From: Gnetum montanum
Taxonomy: Eukaryota; Streptophyta; Gnetopsida; Gnetales; Gnetaceae
Assembly (NCBI GenBank): GCA_015680685.1
Contig: MNCI01011044.1
Location: 157,354 to 221,353 of the forward strand
Length of the DNA: 64,000 nt
Direction: 5' to 3'
Part shown: positions 22,998 to 34,400 of the stretch, piece after piece
Position numbering within the stretch: position 1 is the stretch's first letter
Layout of the letters: the number at the start of each line of letters is the position of its first letter
Program-made: the position numbers and the translations under genes
Notes under the pieces: model-generated
The model's database searches: none
What the model saw: the letters and a program-made list of their open reading frames with translations, nothing else
Told to the model about the DNA's origin: nothing

Positions 22998-25900
22998 ATG
23001 GATGAAATTTTATCTGCACCACTAGTCTTAACAAGCTTACACAATGAAATCATTAGACAGCTTGATCCCACACTAATAGAAATTAACCTTGCCCTTAATG
23101 ACGCAATCATAGCCACATCAGAAACATCTCTAGACTGGCCAGAGTAATCAACACGCACGCTAGATCTGGAAGCTGGAGATGTAACCGAAGATCCACTCAA
23201 TGAGGTCTCTGTGGTTACGCATATGGGTGAGACTAAAAATCTCAAGGTTAGTTCTCTATTAAACCAAAAGGCACATGATGACATAAAACAAGTTCTCCAG
23301 AATAATATTACGGTGTTTGCATGGTCATACAAGGATATGCCAGGACTAGACCCAAGATTAATTCAACACAACATAATCCTAGATCCCTGTATCAAAGGTG
23401 TCAGACAGAAAGCACAAAATATCAAGCCAAAAGTCGTGCTAGTAGTACATGATGAAATTACTAAACTGTACCAGGCTGGTTTTATTCGCACGGTTGATTA
23501 CTCAGATTGGGTATCTCAGATTGGGTATCTAACATTGTAGTGGTTCCTAAAAAGACTAGAGGAATACGCATCTGCATAGACTTCCGGGACTTGAACAAAG
23601 CTACAATCAAAGATAACTTCCCATTGCCGAGTATCGATCAATTGGTGGATAGAACCGCTGGACATGCGATTTTGTCCTTCATGGATGGCTTCTCAGGCTA
23701 CAACCAAATATGCATCAACCTAGAGCACCAGCTAACAATTTTGTTCATGACGCCCTGGGGAGCTTTTGTTACACCATGATGCCTTTTGGCTTAAAAAATG
23801 CCAGAGCGACATATCAATGAGCCATGACATACATCTTTAGCGATTACCTCCTAGGGAAACTAATTGATTATGTTGACGATATAGCTATTAAGTTTTTGAA
23901 GTCAGAAGATCATTCAGAGGATCTAGAGTTAGTCCTCAAAAGATGCTCTAAATATGACCTCCGACTCAACCCAAAAAAGTGTGTGTTCGAAGTCAAAACT
24001 GAACGCATACTCGATTTTGTGGTATTGGAAACTAGCATACGTGTGGATCCTAACAAAGTCAAGGCCATTGTTGAACTAACACCCCCTACAAGTCTTAACC
24101 AATTACACAGATTACAGGGGAGGTTAGAGTTTATCAGGCGGTTCAACTCAAGATTAATCGACAAGTTACACCCTATGCAACATTTGCTTAAAAAGGGGGT
24201 CAATTTCGAATGGACGGATGATTGTCAGCGTGCGTTTGATAGCTTGAAGCAAGAGCTTCAATGCTTGCGAACAATTTTCCCACTGCAAAGGGATCAACCA
24301 TTTTATATATACCTCACAACTTCATACATAGCCTTAGCTGCATTACTCTGTCAAAGGAGGGATGATGGGTCGGAAGTACCCATCTACTAGTTGAGTCATG
24401 CTCTATGTGCATATGAAACGAGGTACAACGAAGTAGAGCATAACTGCTTAGCGTTAGTATTTACACTCAATAAGTGTAGGCATTATTTCTTCTATAGTCA
24501 GGTCAACGTCATCTGTAAAAATAACATTCTTAGGGCCATTACGCATAACTTATACGAAAGTAGAAAAATAGCTTGTTGGAAGGCTATCACGGCAGAATTC
24601 AATCTGCATTACATTGGCCAATCTTCTACGAAAGGCAAAGCGATAGCTGACCAATTAATAACATCACCTATTGACAGTCAGGCGATCATAGAGCCTAAAT
24701 TTTCAGATGAACCTGTACATAGTTTAAGCCCTATTTTAACAGGCCCTAAAGCAACATTATACTTCGATGGAGCTTTAACTATTAGAGGCGGCAGTGCTAC
24801 CACAATTATTATGCTATCAGCTGAGGATGTGCATCTTCATGCTTATCGCTTGACCTTCCCCTGTACAAACAACGTGGCAGAGTACGAGGGACGTCTCAGG
24901 GGATTACTAACTTCCTAAAAACTCGATGTTCAACACCTGGCAATTATGGGTGATTTGATGTTTGTCATCAATCAGATCATAGGAGTCTACGCCTGCAAAG
25001 CTACACATCTACAGCCCTATTACGATATGGCTAAATATCTTCTGAGGCGGTTCACGACCATCGATGCCCAACACATGCCACGCACTGATAACACACTAGC
25101 CGATGCACTAGCTACACTAGCTTTGAACGTGCCCTCACACCTGTTCGACACCTATCCTGAATTAATAACATATTGCATAGATCCCATCATTCAGGTGGTG
25201 CAAATATCCTCTCTACTCAAGGACAGAATGCCAGAATGGTACAATGGCATTAAGACTTACCTCTTACATGGTGAGCCACCACATGAATTAACACACACGT
25301 AGAAAGATGAAATCCGCAAGAGAGCTAGGCAGTACATCATCATAGGAGACAATACTCTTTGTAGATGCTCTTTAGATGGTATGCTACTTACTTGCATTAA
25401 CAAGGACCAAGCACAACATATAGTTGGGGAGGTCCACGAGGGATTATGCAGAGGAAAGTAGCACCAAGGGCTATGGCTTCAAAAATTCATCGCTTAGGGT
25501 ATTACTGGTCATACATGGAAAAAGATTGTCTAACAAAGGTTAAAAATTGTAACACATGTCAGCGCTACGCAAATCTTATACACGTGTCGCCTACAAAGTT
25601 ACACACAACTCAGATAACATGGTCGTTTCAACGATGGGGGCTAGACATCATAGGTCCCATTACACCAAAATATTCCGCAGGTCATAGCTTCATAATTACC
25701 GTTACTGAGTACTTCACGAAGTGGGTAGAAGCTATTTCTCTACGGAAGATCACATCTCAACACGTTTTCCATTTCATCTTAGACAACATTGTAACCAGAT
25801 TTGGTCTCCCGATGACTTTCGTGATCGATAACGGGCCACAGTTTAGTAGTTCAGAAACCAAATCCTTCTGTGATAGCATTGGCATTAAACAATCTTTTTC

Positions 25901-26477
25901 CTTGCCCTATTACCCGCAAGAGAATGGTCAAGCTGAAGCCACAAACAAGGTCATCATCAATCTGCTCAAGAAAATGCTTGATAGCAACAAGAGGCGGTGG
26001 CATGACAAAATCCTCTATGTGCTATGGGCATACTGTACTACATGTAGGATGGTTAGAGATAGTACGCCCTATAGCCTAGTCTATGGATCTGAAGCAGTGC
26101 TGCCCCTCGAATTGCAAATTCCTTCTCTGAGAATGGTCCTCTCCACAATTATAAATGAGGCTCAATACACTAAGTCTCGGATCATATATTTGGATTGAGT
26201 AGAAGAGAAGCGAATACAAATACTTGATACAATCCAGAAGTATCAAGACAAACAGAGGCAAAAGCATCGCCATAATCTCCAGCAGTGCCTGATCAAGAAG
26301 GGAGATTTAGTTCTCAAGGCCATTCGCGAACCAGTGGGAAAATTCTCTGCAAACTGGGAGGGCCCTTTCTTGGTGGTTGATGTGTATGGAAACGGATCAT
26401 TCAAGCTAGTGGACAATGATGGCAACGAGCTACCAAATGCTGTTAATCATATATATCTAAAGTGGTACTACATATAG
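22998..26477 (+). pseudogene. pol: R3 pol: reverse transcriptase, RNase H, archaeal RNase H, integrase
   Basis: From ATG 22998 (preceded by a possible acceptor TTGACAG) to TAG 26475-26477. RT at about 23430-24000: VVPKKTRGIRICIDFRDLNK, FMDGFSGYNQI, and the YVDD box at about 23870. RNase H at about 24200-24640. A second, archaeal-type RNase H at about 24740-25130 with LYFDGAL and NNVAEYEG, diagnostic of Tat/Ogre elements. Integrase at about 25430-26200 with an H-H-C-C finger (C..C in NCNTCQRY), and a D,D-35-E core in GLDIIGPI, VIDNGPQF and ENGQAEA. C-terminal GPFLVV domain up to KWYYI. Lesions: TAA at about 23146; a 14-bp tandem duplication TCAGATTGGGTATC at about 23495-23523; a 1-nt loss near 23763; TGA at 23818; TAG at 24388 and 24916; a frame change at about 25450; TGA at 26198. 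Confidence 0.95.
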
Positions 26478-27010
26478 CTACATCTCCAGTGTGAACAACA
26501 GGTATGGTAACAATTGTCTGCTATGATGCTAAACTGGCAACAATTATCCGCTACGACATAAAACTGGCACTCCCTTCACACGTCCACCACGATGCTAAAC
26601 TGGCATTGATCATCTGCCATGATGTAAAACTAGTAAGTTGTAACCATCTGCTACGATGTAAAACTAGCACTGTTGTACAGGTCTACCATGATGAAAAACT
26701 AGCATCTTTTGCACACATCTACCACGATGCTAAACTGGCACCGGTTGTCTGCCATGACACAAAACTAGTGTAGGTAAGTAGTCGTCTGTTCAGACATAAA
26801 ATCAGCACAGACTTGTCCCTGGGTCATGACACAAAACTGACACCCACAGCATGGTCTGTTAAGACCATAAATCAGCTTCGCCACCATCCGCTACTACGTA
26901 AAACTAGCATTTCTCGGTCCGCCCAGACTTTAAACTGGGACCATGATCTACTGAGACTTAAAACTAGCAACGACAGTCTACCAGGACTTAGAAATGGGAC
27001 TCATAAGCTG
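26478..27010. repeat. R3 3' UTR repeat block ('gctacgatgtaaaactagcac')
   Basis: About a dozen variable units of 30-45 bp ending in TAAAACTAGCA or TAAACTGGCA, each introduced by a variable word such as TCTGCTATGATG or TCCGCTACGACA. Position directly after the pol stop matches the hypervariable 3' UTR known in Tat/Ogre elements. Confidence 0.8.
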
Positions 27011-28170
27011 CCATCATGCAAGTCAAGAGAGCGTGATCATCTCTGTGCAACCACAAGACAAACGGGGTGGGACGCTGAGACAGCCCCAGCGTCACTACCT
27101 TACCGGCATTCTGTTGATCTCTCGGATGTGTTGAAGGGCATACTACTGACCCCTTAGAGATACCTTCACTACACCCATTCTAGTGGTGGTACCTCTAAGA
27201 GGTTAGTTTCATTGTCTGGAGCCCCAAAGGCATTCTCATCAATTACGACTTTGACGATCTCCACTCATCATTGCTATCAGGCCCTGGCTTCACAGATTCA
27301 CCTAGCTAGTTCTTTATATAACCAGTCAGGTGCACTGAGTCTGATGTTCTTTGGCGGTTATATGCTGGACTGAGCATCAAGGTTGAAGACTGTAGCCTGA
27401 TGCTACAGTTCCTCCTTCACAGCCCAATCACTTTATCTTGCCTCTAATAGTACTTGTTTCAACAACCTCACTCGTGATTCGCACAAACAACGGAATCCTC
27501 TATTTGCTTCTTTGGTTGCAGGTTACTTGTTACGAGGACGTCGTTCGAAGGTGCGTTCATCAAGTGGTGTAATATAGACAGCGTTTTGAGATGGCTGCTT
27601 AAGTTGTCTTGTGCACTCGGAGGGTGCATGCTTGTGTTCCTCATAATCCTACCCTTAACCCTTATCACTACCCTTAATTGTCCCATCCACTTCCCGTATG
27701 CGAAATGTACATACGCAGCACATGCTTTCCACATTTGCATTACAATCAAGTCCATAAGCCAGCGTAATGCAACTTGCCTAGTGGACGCCAAAAAAAAAAG
27801 AGCAGGGGGTTGGCAAAATCGGTGAAACACATCCCACCCAGGCCATGCAGATTCAACATAATTTGTCTATGCAACCCCCTTTAACACAAAATGAAGGCAT
27901 AACTCCATGAAAACGCAATCGCAAGAGAAAGCTTATTTTCTTATGCATGGAAAAGCTATCCCCATCCATTTGCATCTTCCCCAAACCTCATTTGAGTCTT
28001 CCCTAAACCTGTTTCCTCCTATACCATCCTATCTCCGGATTCCCTCATCTCTGCACCTCTACGTTGACAGGATGATACTTGAGTACCTGTTGATAAACGT
28101 TGTTGGTGCTTTCATCGGTCCAGTGTTTCGTATTCTTTGTCGACGTCTTTCGGGCAAGCCCTCTAACCGT
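27011..28170. other. R3 3' untranslated region, no gene
   Basis: Non-coding between the repeat block and the polypurine tract. The last 60 bp, with TTCGTATTCTTTGTCGACGTCT, shown in part, aligns to the same position in R4 (36130-36180), so it is an element-conserved 3' end. Open frames at 27468-27830 (minus) and 27586-27825 (plus) show no domain. Confidence 0.6.
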
Positions 28171-28187
28171 CAAAAAAGAGGGGCCAT
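28171..28187 (+). other. R3 polypurine tract
   Basis: CAAAAAAGAGGGGCCAT directly before the 3' LTR, where plus-strand DNA synthesis primes. R4 (36172-36189) and R7 (49388-49405, minus) have equivalents. Confidence 0.85.
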
Positions 28188-29782
28188 TAAAACACCATGG
28201 AAATTGTGAATTGGCCTCAGGTGAAGATTCACGATTTAGGCAAAAGTTCGTGATAGAATTCTAGAAGGTAGAACAAGGCAAAGCAAGGCGAAACGGTGCC
28301 CGACATCAAATCTCCAACATCCTTACAAATTCCAATTTTACTATGTTTTCTGTCTTTACACTACATTACGCAACATAGCGTAATGACACTTAGCGTAATT
28401 CTGCTTAACATAGTCTAACATCAGAAGGTGACTTACTTCAACAGATTTGGTGAAGTTTAAGGCCTAAGCAGAGTAACATGTGGCTTCTTGCATATCCTGC
28501 TAAGTCTTTTGTCTAGGGTCGGAATTACGCTTTGTTACGCAAGGCAGTGTAATGAGATTCAAAAAGGTCAAAGGGAGAGTCCAAGGGTAGCATGATAGAT
28601 AGCCTCCTTTATTTTTGTAGATTGATCACTTTATGCTGGTTACGCTACGCAGCGTCCGTCAGTGTAATTTATTGTCGAGTTGATCATTTTTTACGCTTTG
28701 CTGTGTAAATGAGCATAAAACGGCTTGACTCACTATTTCCATGCCTTGTTACGATCTGCCACGCGACGCAGTGTAAACAAGTGTAATACAACGTAAAGCT
28801 AGCAAAATAAGTTACACATTTTCTATCCATACACGCAATATGCTGATAAGCGTATTGTGCATATTCATGAAGCCGCTTCAGCAAAGTTTTGATAGCGTAT
28901 GTTGCAATGTGACATGACATAGCCAGTTTGTCAAGTCAACGGTATTCGGAAAGTTCGAGACACGTGTCATCAAGGCCGTGCCTTTTCTGCATATTATAAA
29001 TACCTCAGTTGGCAAAGAAAAGAGGGGATTTTTTGGGGGACTTCTTTTGGGGGAAAAGAAAGAGTAGTGGTTGGCATCTTCAACTTTTGGAAGTTATCAT
29101 CCTTGAGCAGAAACAAGAAACATTCTTCGAGCATTTGGAAGCAGGAGCGATCATACCCTTTGGCGAAAATACAGTTCTCCCATTGGTGATCCTTGGCAGT
29201 TTTGAGCAGGACTATCCAAAGCAAAGAAGATAGATCAGAGATCGCGAGATCACCTGGTGCGGTTGGCAAGATCTACTAACCAAACATAGTTGGTTGATAG
29301 GCATCCGAGGTTGACCTTCCTTGCATTCCGTCTTTGGCTTATAAGGTAGATCAAGCTCCATTCTGCACTCATTATTAAATAGTTTTCTTATTATTTTGTG
29401 TATGTTCCACACAAGATAATCGGAGTCTTCCCATTGTAATTTTGTATACAAGATACTCATTTTTCCAGGTCAAAGTACAGATCTTGAAATCACACATTTC
29501 TCTTAAATATGATTCCCTTTGTTGTGTTAATGTTGTCATTATTTCAATTTATCTACATCGTCTTCCTCTCATCTCATGATTTATCGAATCAAATCGTTCC
29601 ACGGAACACCTATAATCTTTGTCGATTTACTGATTTAGTAAGTCCCTATCTGATCGACAAGATCGTTCAAGGCACTTCGGATTCGTTTTCTCCAGCATAG
29701 CCCTCACACGGATCCGTGGTTAAAATTGTGTACATGGATTTTGTTTTATATTTTCCAGCTACCGACATTTTTCGTCGTTACA
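28188..29782 (+). repeat. R3 3' LTR
   Basis: 1,595 bp, homologous to 12235-13824. The first dinucleotide has mutated from TG to TA. Ends GTTACA. TATA box at 28995-29002. Some GCGTAA/TTACGC words are better preserved here than in the 5' LTR (for example TTACGCTACGCAGCG near 28640). Confidence 0.95.
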
Positions 29783-29787
29783 TGATC
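29783..29787. repeat. Target-site duplication of R3, right copy (TGATC)
   Basis: Identical to 12230-12234; the following GACTAGGGATTGACC continues R2. Confidence 0.93.
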
Positions 29788-31673
29788 GACTAGGGATTGA
29801 CCCCAACCGACATCATAGTAGCCTTAGAAGCATCCATGGATTAGCCTAAGAATCTGGTCCATGTCCTCAACTTAGAGGTCGAGGATGTAACCGAGGATCC
29901 TCTTGTCAAGACGCCTGTGACCACGTCAAAAAGGAAGGTAAAAACACTAAGACGCAGCTCCCTCCTAGATGGATAGATACACAAGAGCATAGCTGAGGTT
30001 CTGCAAGACAACATAGATGTCTTCGCATGGTTGTATAGCGACATGTCGGGTCTAGATCCACAGCTGATTCAACACAACATAGTCCAAGATCCACATGTGA
30101 AGGTAGTCAAGCAGAAGACTCGCAAATTCAAGCTAGAAATCGCACTAGCCGTGAGGGATGAAATCACCAAGCTATATCAAGTAGGTTTCATTTGCATGGT
30201 TGATTATTTAGAATGGGTGTCCAACATTGTTGTGGTTCCAAAGAAAATAAGAGGAATATGGATCTATATATACTTCTGAGATCTGAACAAGGTAACAATC
30301 AATGAAAACTTTCCACTCCCAAGCATTGATCAGCTCATTGACACTACGGCTGGTCATGCTCTGCTATCTTTCATGGATCACTTCTCTAGATACAACCAAA
30401 TCCACATAAATCCAGAGCACCAGCTATCAACAACCTTCATGATCCCGTGGGGAACCTTCTACTATACCATGATGTCTTTTAGGCTTAAAATTGCTAGGAA
30501 AACCTACCAGCGAGCCATGACCTACATTTTTAGTAGCTATATCCTAGAAACACTAAATGAATACATGGATGATATAGCGGTCAAGTCCAAGAAGGTAGCT
30601 GATCACCCATGTGACCTAGGAGTAGTACTTAAATGTTTCCAGAATCATGACTTGTGCCTTAATCCTAAGAAGTGCATCTTTACGGTAAAAAACGGACACA
30701 TGTTAGGATTTGTGGTTTTGGAGGCAGGGATACGGGTGGACCCTAACAAAGTTAAGGCCATAGTCAACTTAGCACCTTCCACAATCCTTAAGGAGTTACG
30801 TGGTTTGCAAGGTAGGGTGCAATTCATTCGAAGGTTTATAGCAAGGTTGATTAATAAGTTGCACCCCATGTAACATCTTCTAAAGAAGGGGATGAACTTA
30901 GAATGGACAACCCAATGTCAACAAGCCTTTGATGACCTGAAGAAGGAACTCTTACACCTCCCAACAGTGCATCCCTTGCAAAGGGATAGACCCTTCTTTA
31001 TCTATCTCACCACCTCTATTACATCTGTTGCAGCGTTGTTATGCCAGAAATGAGATAACAGTTCTGAAATACTAATGTACTACTTGAGTCACACACTGAT
31101 AGTGCACGAAACAAGATACAACAAAGTGGAAAGGAATTGCAAACCCAACGTAGATCACCTAGCCCTTTCAATGATGTGAACTAGACCTCATAGGGCCTAT
31201 CATGCCTAAGTCCTTGGTCAGGCATAGCTTCATTATCACTGCCACTGAGTACATTACCAAGTGGGTACAACCTTGTCTATGGATCTAAAGTTGTTCTACC
31301 TCTTGATTTGTAGGTACCATCACTTCTGATGATCTTTGCAGATGTTGTGAGCAAAGCCCAAAACAATGGGTCATAACTCATTGACCTTGACTTAGTGAAG
31401 TAGGAGTGCATGCAGACACTAAAACGCATCGAGCATTACCAGAGCAATCACCAGCAAAATTACTATGCAAACCCATGATGCCGCCCAGTGCAGAAGGGAG
31501 ACCTTATCCTCAAGGCCATCTATGAGCACGTAAGCAAATTCTCAGCCAACTAGAAAGGTCCTTATGTGGTCACCCAAGCATTTGGAAATGGAGCCTTCAA
31601 ACTGGCAGACACAGACAACAGTGAGTTCTCCAACCCGGTGAATCACTTGTACCTCAAGTCATACTACGTCTAA
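29788..31673 (+). pseudogene. pol: R2 pol, split from R2 gag by R3 and internally deleted
   Basis: Continues R2 after the R3 insertion. N-terminal linker with DVTEDPL, then RT (LDPQLIQHNIVQDP, VVVPKKIRGI, LSFMDHFSRYNQI, YMDDIAVKSK at about 30560) and the start of RNase H (about 30880-31138). At about 31139 the frame jumps into integrase (SFIITATEYITKWV), removing the rest of RNase H and all of the archaeal RNase H. At about 31270 a second jump removes the integrase D and E residues. The C-terminal domain survives (NHLYLKSYYV) to TAA 31671-31673. Several stops. Non-functional. Confidence 0.9.
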
Positions 31674-32866
31674 GGTGCAACAACGATGACCAACATTTAC
31701 AATGACGTTAAACTAGCAACATCAATCATCACCATCTGCTATGATTATAAGTTGGCAATAGCACTGAGTAGCATTCGCAATGACAATAAACTAGTAGCAA
31801 GCATCAATGCTCCCTATAGCATTAAACTAGCATGTATGATTTGTTGGGACCTTAAACCAGCATGAAGGTCTGCTAAGACCTTAAACCAGCACAGGGTCTA
31901 CCAAGACCTTAAACTAGGTTTGCGTCGCATCCCCAACATGCACCAACACCAGAGACACACTGAACGACTGGGCATGATGCCAACGCATGGATGGATCATC
32001 ACAGTTCTAGAATAGAGTTGACAATGCAGCGTGAACATGCTTTGGAATGTATGTGACTCTGCCACCCCTAGCATCATGCTAACCCTCCAAAAGTGTAGAG
32101 GGACACCATACTAGCCCTCCAAACTTCCCATCTCTATGGCCCATTGCCCTAATGGTAGTTCTTCAACCAATTCCCTCAACTGGATTTCCAATAGTATTGT
32201 GGCCCAGACACAATATTGTTATCCTCTGGCCCCTTACCAAGGCCTCAGCTTACAAGATGCTTAGTTTTGTGGTAACTGATCCATAGCTAAAGCTAAAAAT
32301 ACATGCCTTTGGCAAAGGATTCTAGTGCATCTGCACCAATGACAACCCTAGGCGCCTGTGAAGCCAGCTCCCTCACGTTGTTGCTACTAAGGCCACTGAT
32401 GGCCTTCCTGTCTTGAAAACCATGTACCAGCATGGGTGTCCAAGAGCTTCACCAATTTCTATAGCTGACAAAACCTCCACCCTCGAGGATACGTCTCACC
32501 ACAACAGCAAATGTTGCCACATCGTCAAATAAGTACCTTGACTAGCTTGACTAGTTCAAAGTGAAAATTCCATTACGTGTGTAACACAACACACCGTATG
32601 GAAGACTCTGTAGGTAGGTTAAAAAAATTCATGGATGAAACAAAACTCATCCTACAAAGGAAACACCTATCCTATAAGAGGTTGAAGACCAACGCCAGTC
32701 AGAGATGAAAATACAAACATGCCCCTCAGAGCATTCCAACGAGGGACTCTGCTAAGCATCCTCTTTTCTCTCTACCTTAACCTCTACAACATCAATGCAA
32801 AACTCTCAAGAGTAGTCAAGAGATGTCTCAGCACTTACAAGGCAACAACTTTGGCATTTTGCCTAC
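31674..32866. repeat. R2 3' UTR: repeat block then non-coding sequence
   Basis: 31690-31925 holds about eight units ending in TTAAACTAGCA or CCTTAAACCAGCA, as after pol in R3. From 31930 to 32866 I see no gene and no polypurine tract or LTR, so R2 appears truncated before its 3' LTR. A CCTATAAGAGG near 32672 resembles a TATA box but is unsupported. Confidence 0.6.
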
Positions 32867-34400
32867 TGTTGGCGACCGTTTGAGATGCAACCACCAACGA
32901 GTGTCGTCGAACAAGATTTAGGTGCATGCTAGAAAGAGAGAAAGAGATAGTTCCACAAGAAATCTAGAAATAGAGCAAGATTCAATGAAAATAAGCAGAA
33001 AAGAAAAGAAAGTAGATTTGTGTAGACCTCAAATATTTCAACAAGGTAAAATGACACGAGTAAACACTTCGCAATAAAGCTATTCCAAATTCAATATCTA
33101 TGAATTGTTCAAACTTCCAAGGCTCAAACAAGCAATATCTTCAAGACAATCCTACTATGCTACCAAAAATTGCTGCGTAAACTACCACGTACGAGACTCC
33201 ATTTTTGCTAGATAATAGATGTCAATGATTTCATTCAAANNNNNNNNNNNNNNNNNNNNNNNNNNNNNNNNNNNNNNNNNNNNNNNNNNNNNNNNNNNNN
33301 NNNNNNNNNNNNNNNNNNNNNNNNNNNNNNNNNNNNNNNNNNNNNNNNNNNNNNNNNNNNNNNNNNNNNNNNNNNNNNNNNNNNNNNNNNNNNNNNNNNN
33401 NNNNNNNNNNNNNNNNNNNNNNNNNNNNNNNNNNNNNNNNNNNNNNNNNNNNNNNNNNNNNNNNNNNNNNNNNNNNNNNNNNNNNNNNNNNNNNNNNNNN
33501 NNNNNNNNNNNNNNNNNNNNNNNNNNNNNNNNNNNNNNNNNNNNNNNNNNNNNNNNNNNNNNNNNNNNNNNNNNNNNNNNNNNNNNNNNNNNNNNNNNNN
33601 NNNNNNNNNNNNNNNNNNNNNNNNNNNNNNNNNNNNNNNNNNNNNNNNNNNNNNNNNNNNNNNNNNNNNNNNNNNNNNNNNNNNNNNNNNNNNNNNNNNN
33701 NNNNNNNNNNNNNNNNNNNNNNNNNNNNNNNNNNNNNNNNNNNNNNNNNNNNNNNNNNNNNNNNNNNNNNNNNNNNNNNNNNNNNNNNNNNNNNNNNNNN
33801 NNNNNNNNNNNNNNNNNNNNNNNNNNNNNNNNNNNNNNNNNNNNNNNNNNNNNNNNNNNNNNNNNNNNNNNNNNNNNNNNNNNNNNNNNNNNNNNNNNNN
33901 NNNNNNNNNNNNNNNNNNNNNNNNNNNNNNNNNNNNNNNNNNNNNNNNNNNNNNNNNNNNNNNNNNNNNNNNNNNNNNNNNNNNNNNNNNNNNNNNNNNN
34001 NNNNNNNNNNNNNNNNNNNNNNNNNNNNNNNNNNNNNNNNNNNNNNNNNNNNNNNNNNNNNNNNNNNNNNNNNNNNNNNNNNNNNNNNNNNNNNNNNNNN
34101 NNNNNNNNNNNNNNNNNNNNNNNNNNNNNNNNNNNNNNNNNNNNNNNNNNNNNNNNNNNNNNNNNNNNNNNNNNNNNNNNNNNNNNNNNNNNNNNNNNNN
34201 NNNNNNNNNNNNNNNNAGAGATTTATGCTTTGGGAGTTATATCTATACTAAAAATATTATAAACATGTTTAAAATATAAAAATTATATAATATTTTAAGC
34301 AATAATGTTTTTAAATTCTAAAAAAGGGTAAGTTTATAACTGGGGCTTCATACTATGGGTATATGTGTATCTTATCATGTTATAGTCAAGGGGTATCGTG
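32867..34400. repeat. Repeat X, copy 1 (contains an assembly gap)
   Basis: From TGTTGGCGACCG onward this matches 43228 and following: shared blocks near 32910 (GAGTGTCGTCGAACA), 32945-33235 (AAATAGAGCAAGATT, AATATTTCAACAAGG) and, beyond the N run, GGGCTTCATACTATG near 34345. Non-coding. Probably the leader or LTR of another retroelement; boundaries uncertain. Confidence 0.6.
33240..34216. other. Assembly gap (977 N)
   Basis: Run of N inside repeat X. Any open frame crossing it is artificial. Confidence 0.99.

Larger units (their letters stand above)
12235..29782 (+). mobile_element. R3: complete Tat-lineage LTR retrotransposon (17,548 bp) nested in R2
   Basis: Bounded by two homologous LTRs (12235-13824 and 28188-29782) and a perfect TGATC duplication. 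Internal order: primer-binding site, gag, protease, antisense ORF-A, reverse transcriptase, RNase H, archaeal-type RNase H, integrase, repeat-bearing 3' UTR, polypurine tract. Removing the element and one TGATC rejoins R2 sequence that aligns without a gap to the uninterrupted R5 site at 42810-42850. The LTRs differ at roughly one in ten positions over the first 130 bp by eye, and all ORFs carry stops, so the insertion is old. Confidence 0.95.

Noticed and set aside
27310-27330. TTTATATAACC in the R3 3' UTR as a promoter
   Set aside because: Isolated TATA-like word in AT-rich DNA, not conserved in R2 or R4.
32660-32866. Right end of an LTR for R2
   Set aside because: No polypurine tract, no TGAAACACC start and no alignment with the R3 or R4 LTRs.
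33219-34262. 347-codon open frame on the plus strand
   Set aside because: Almost entirely N; an artefact of the assembly gap. The same holds for the frames crossing 57693-58269.
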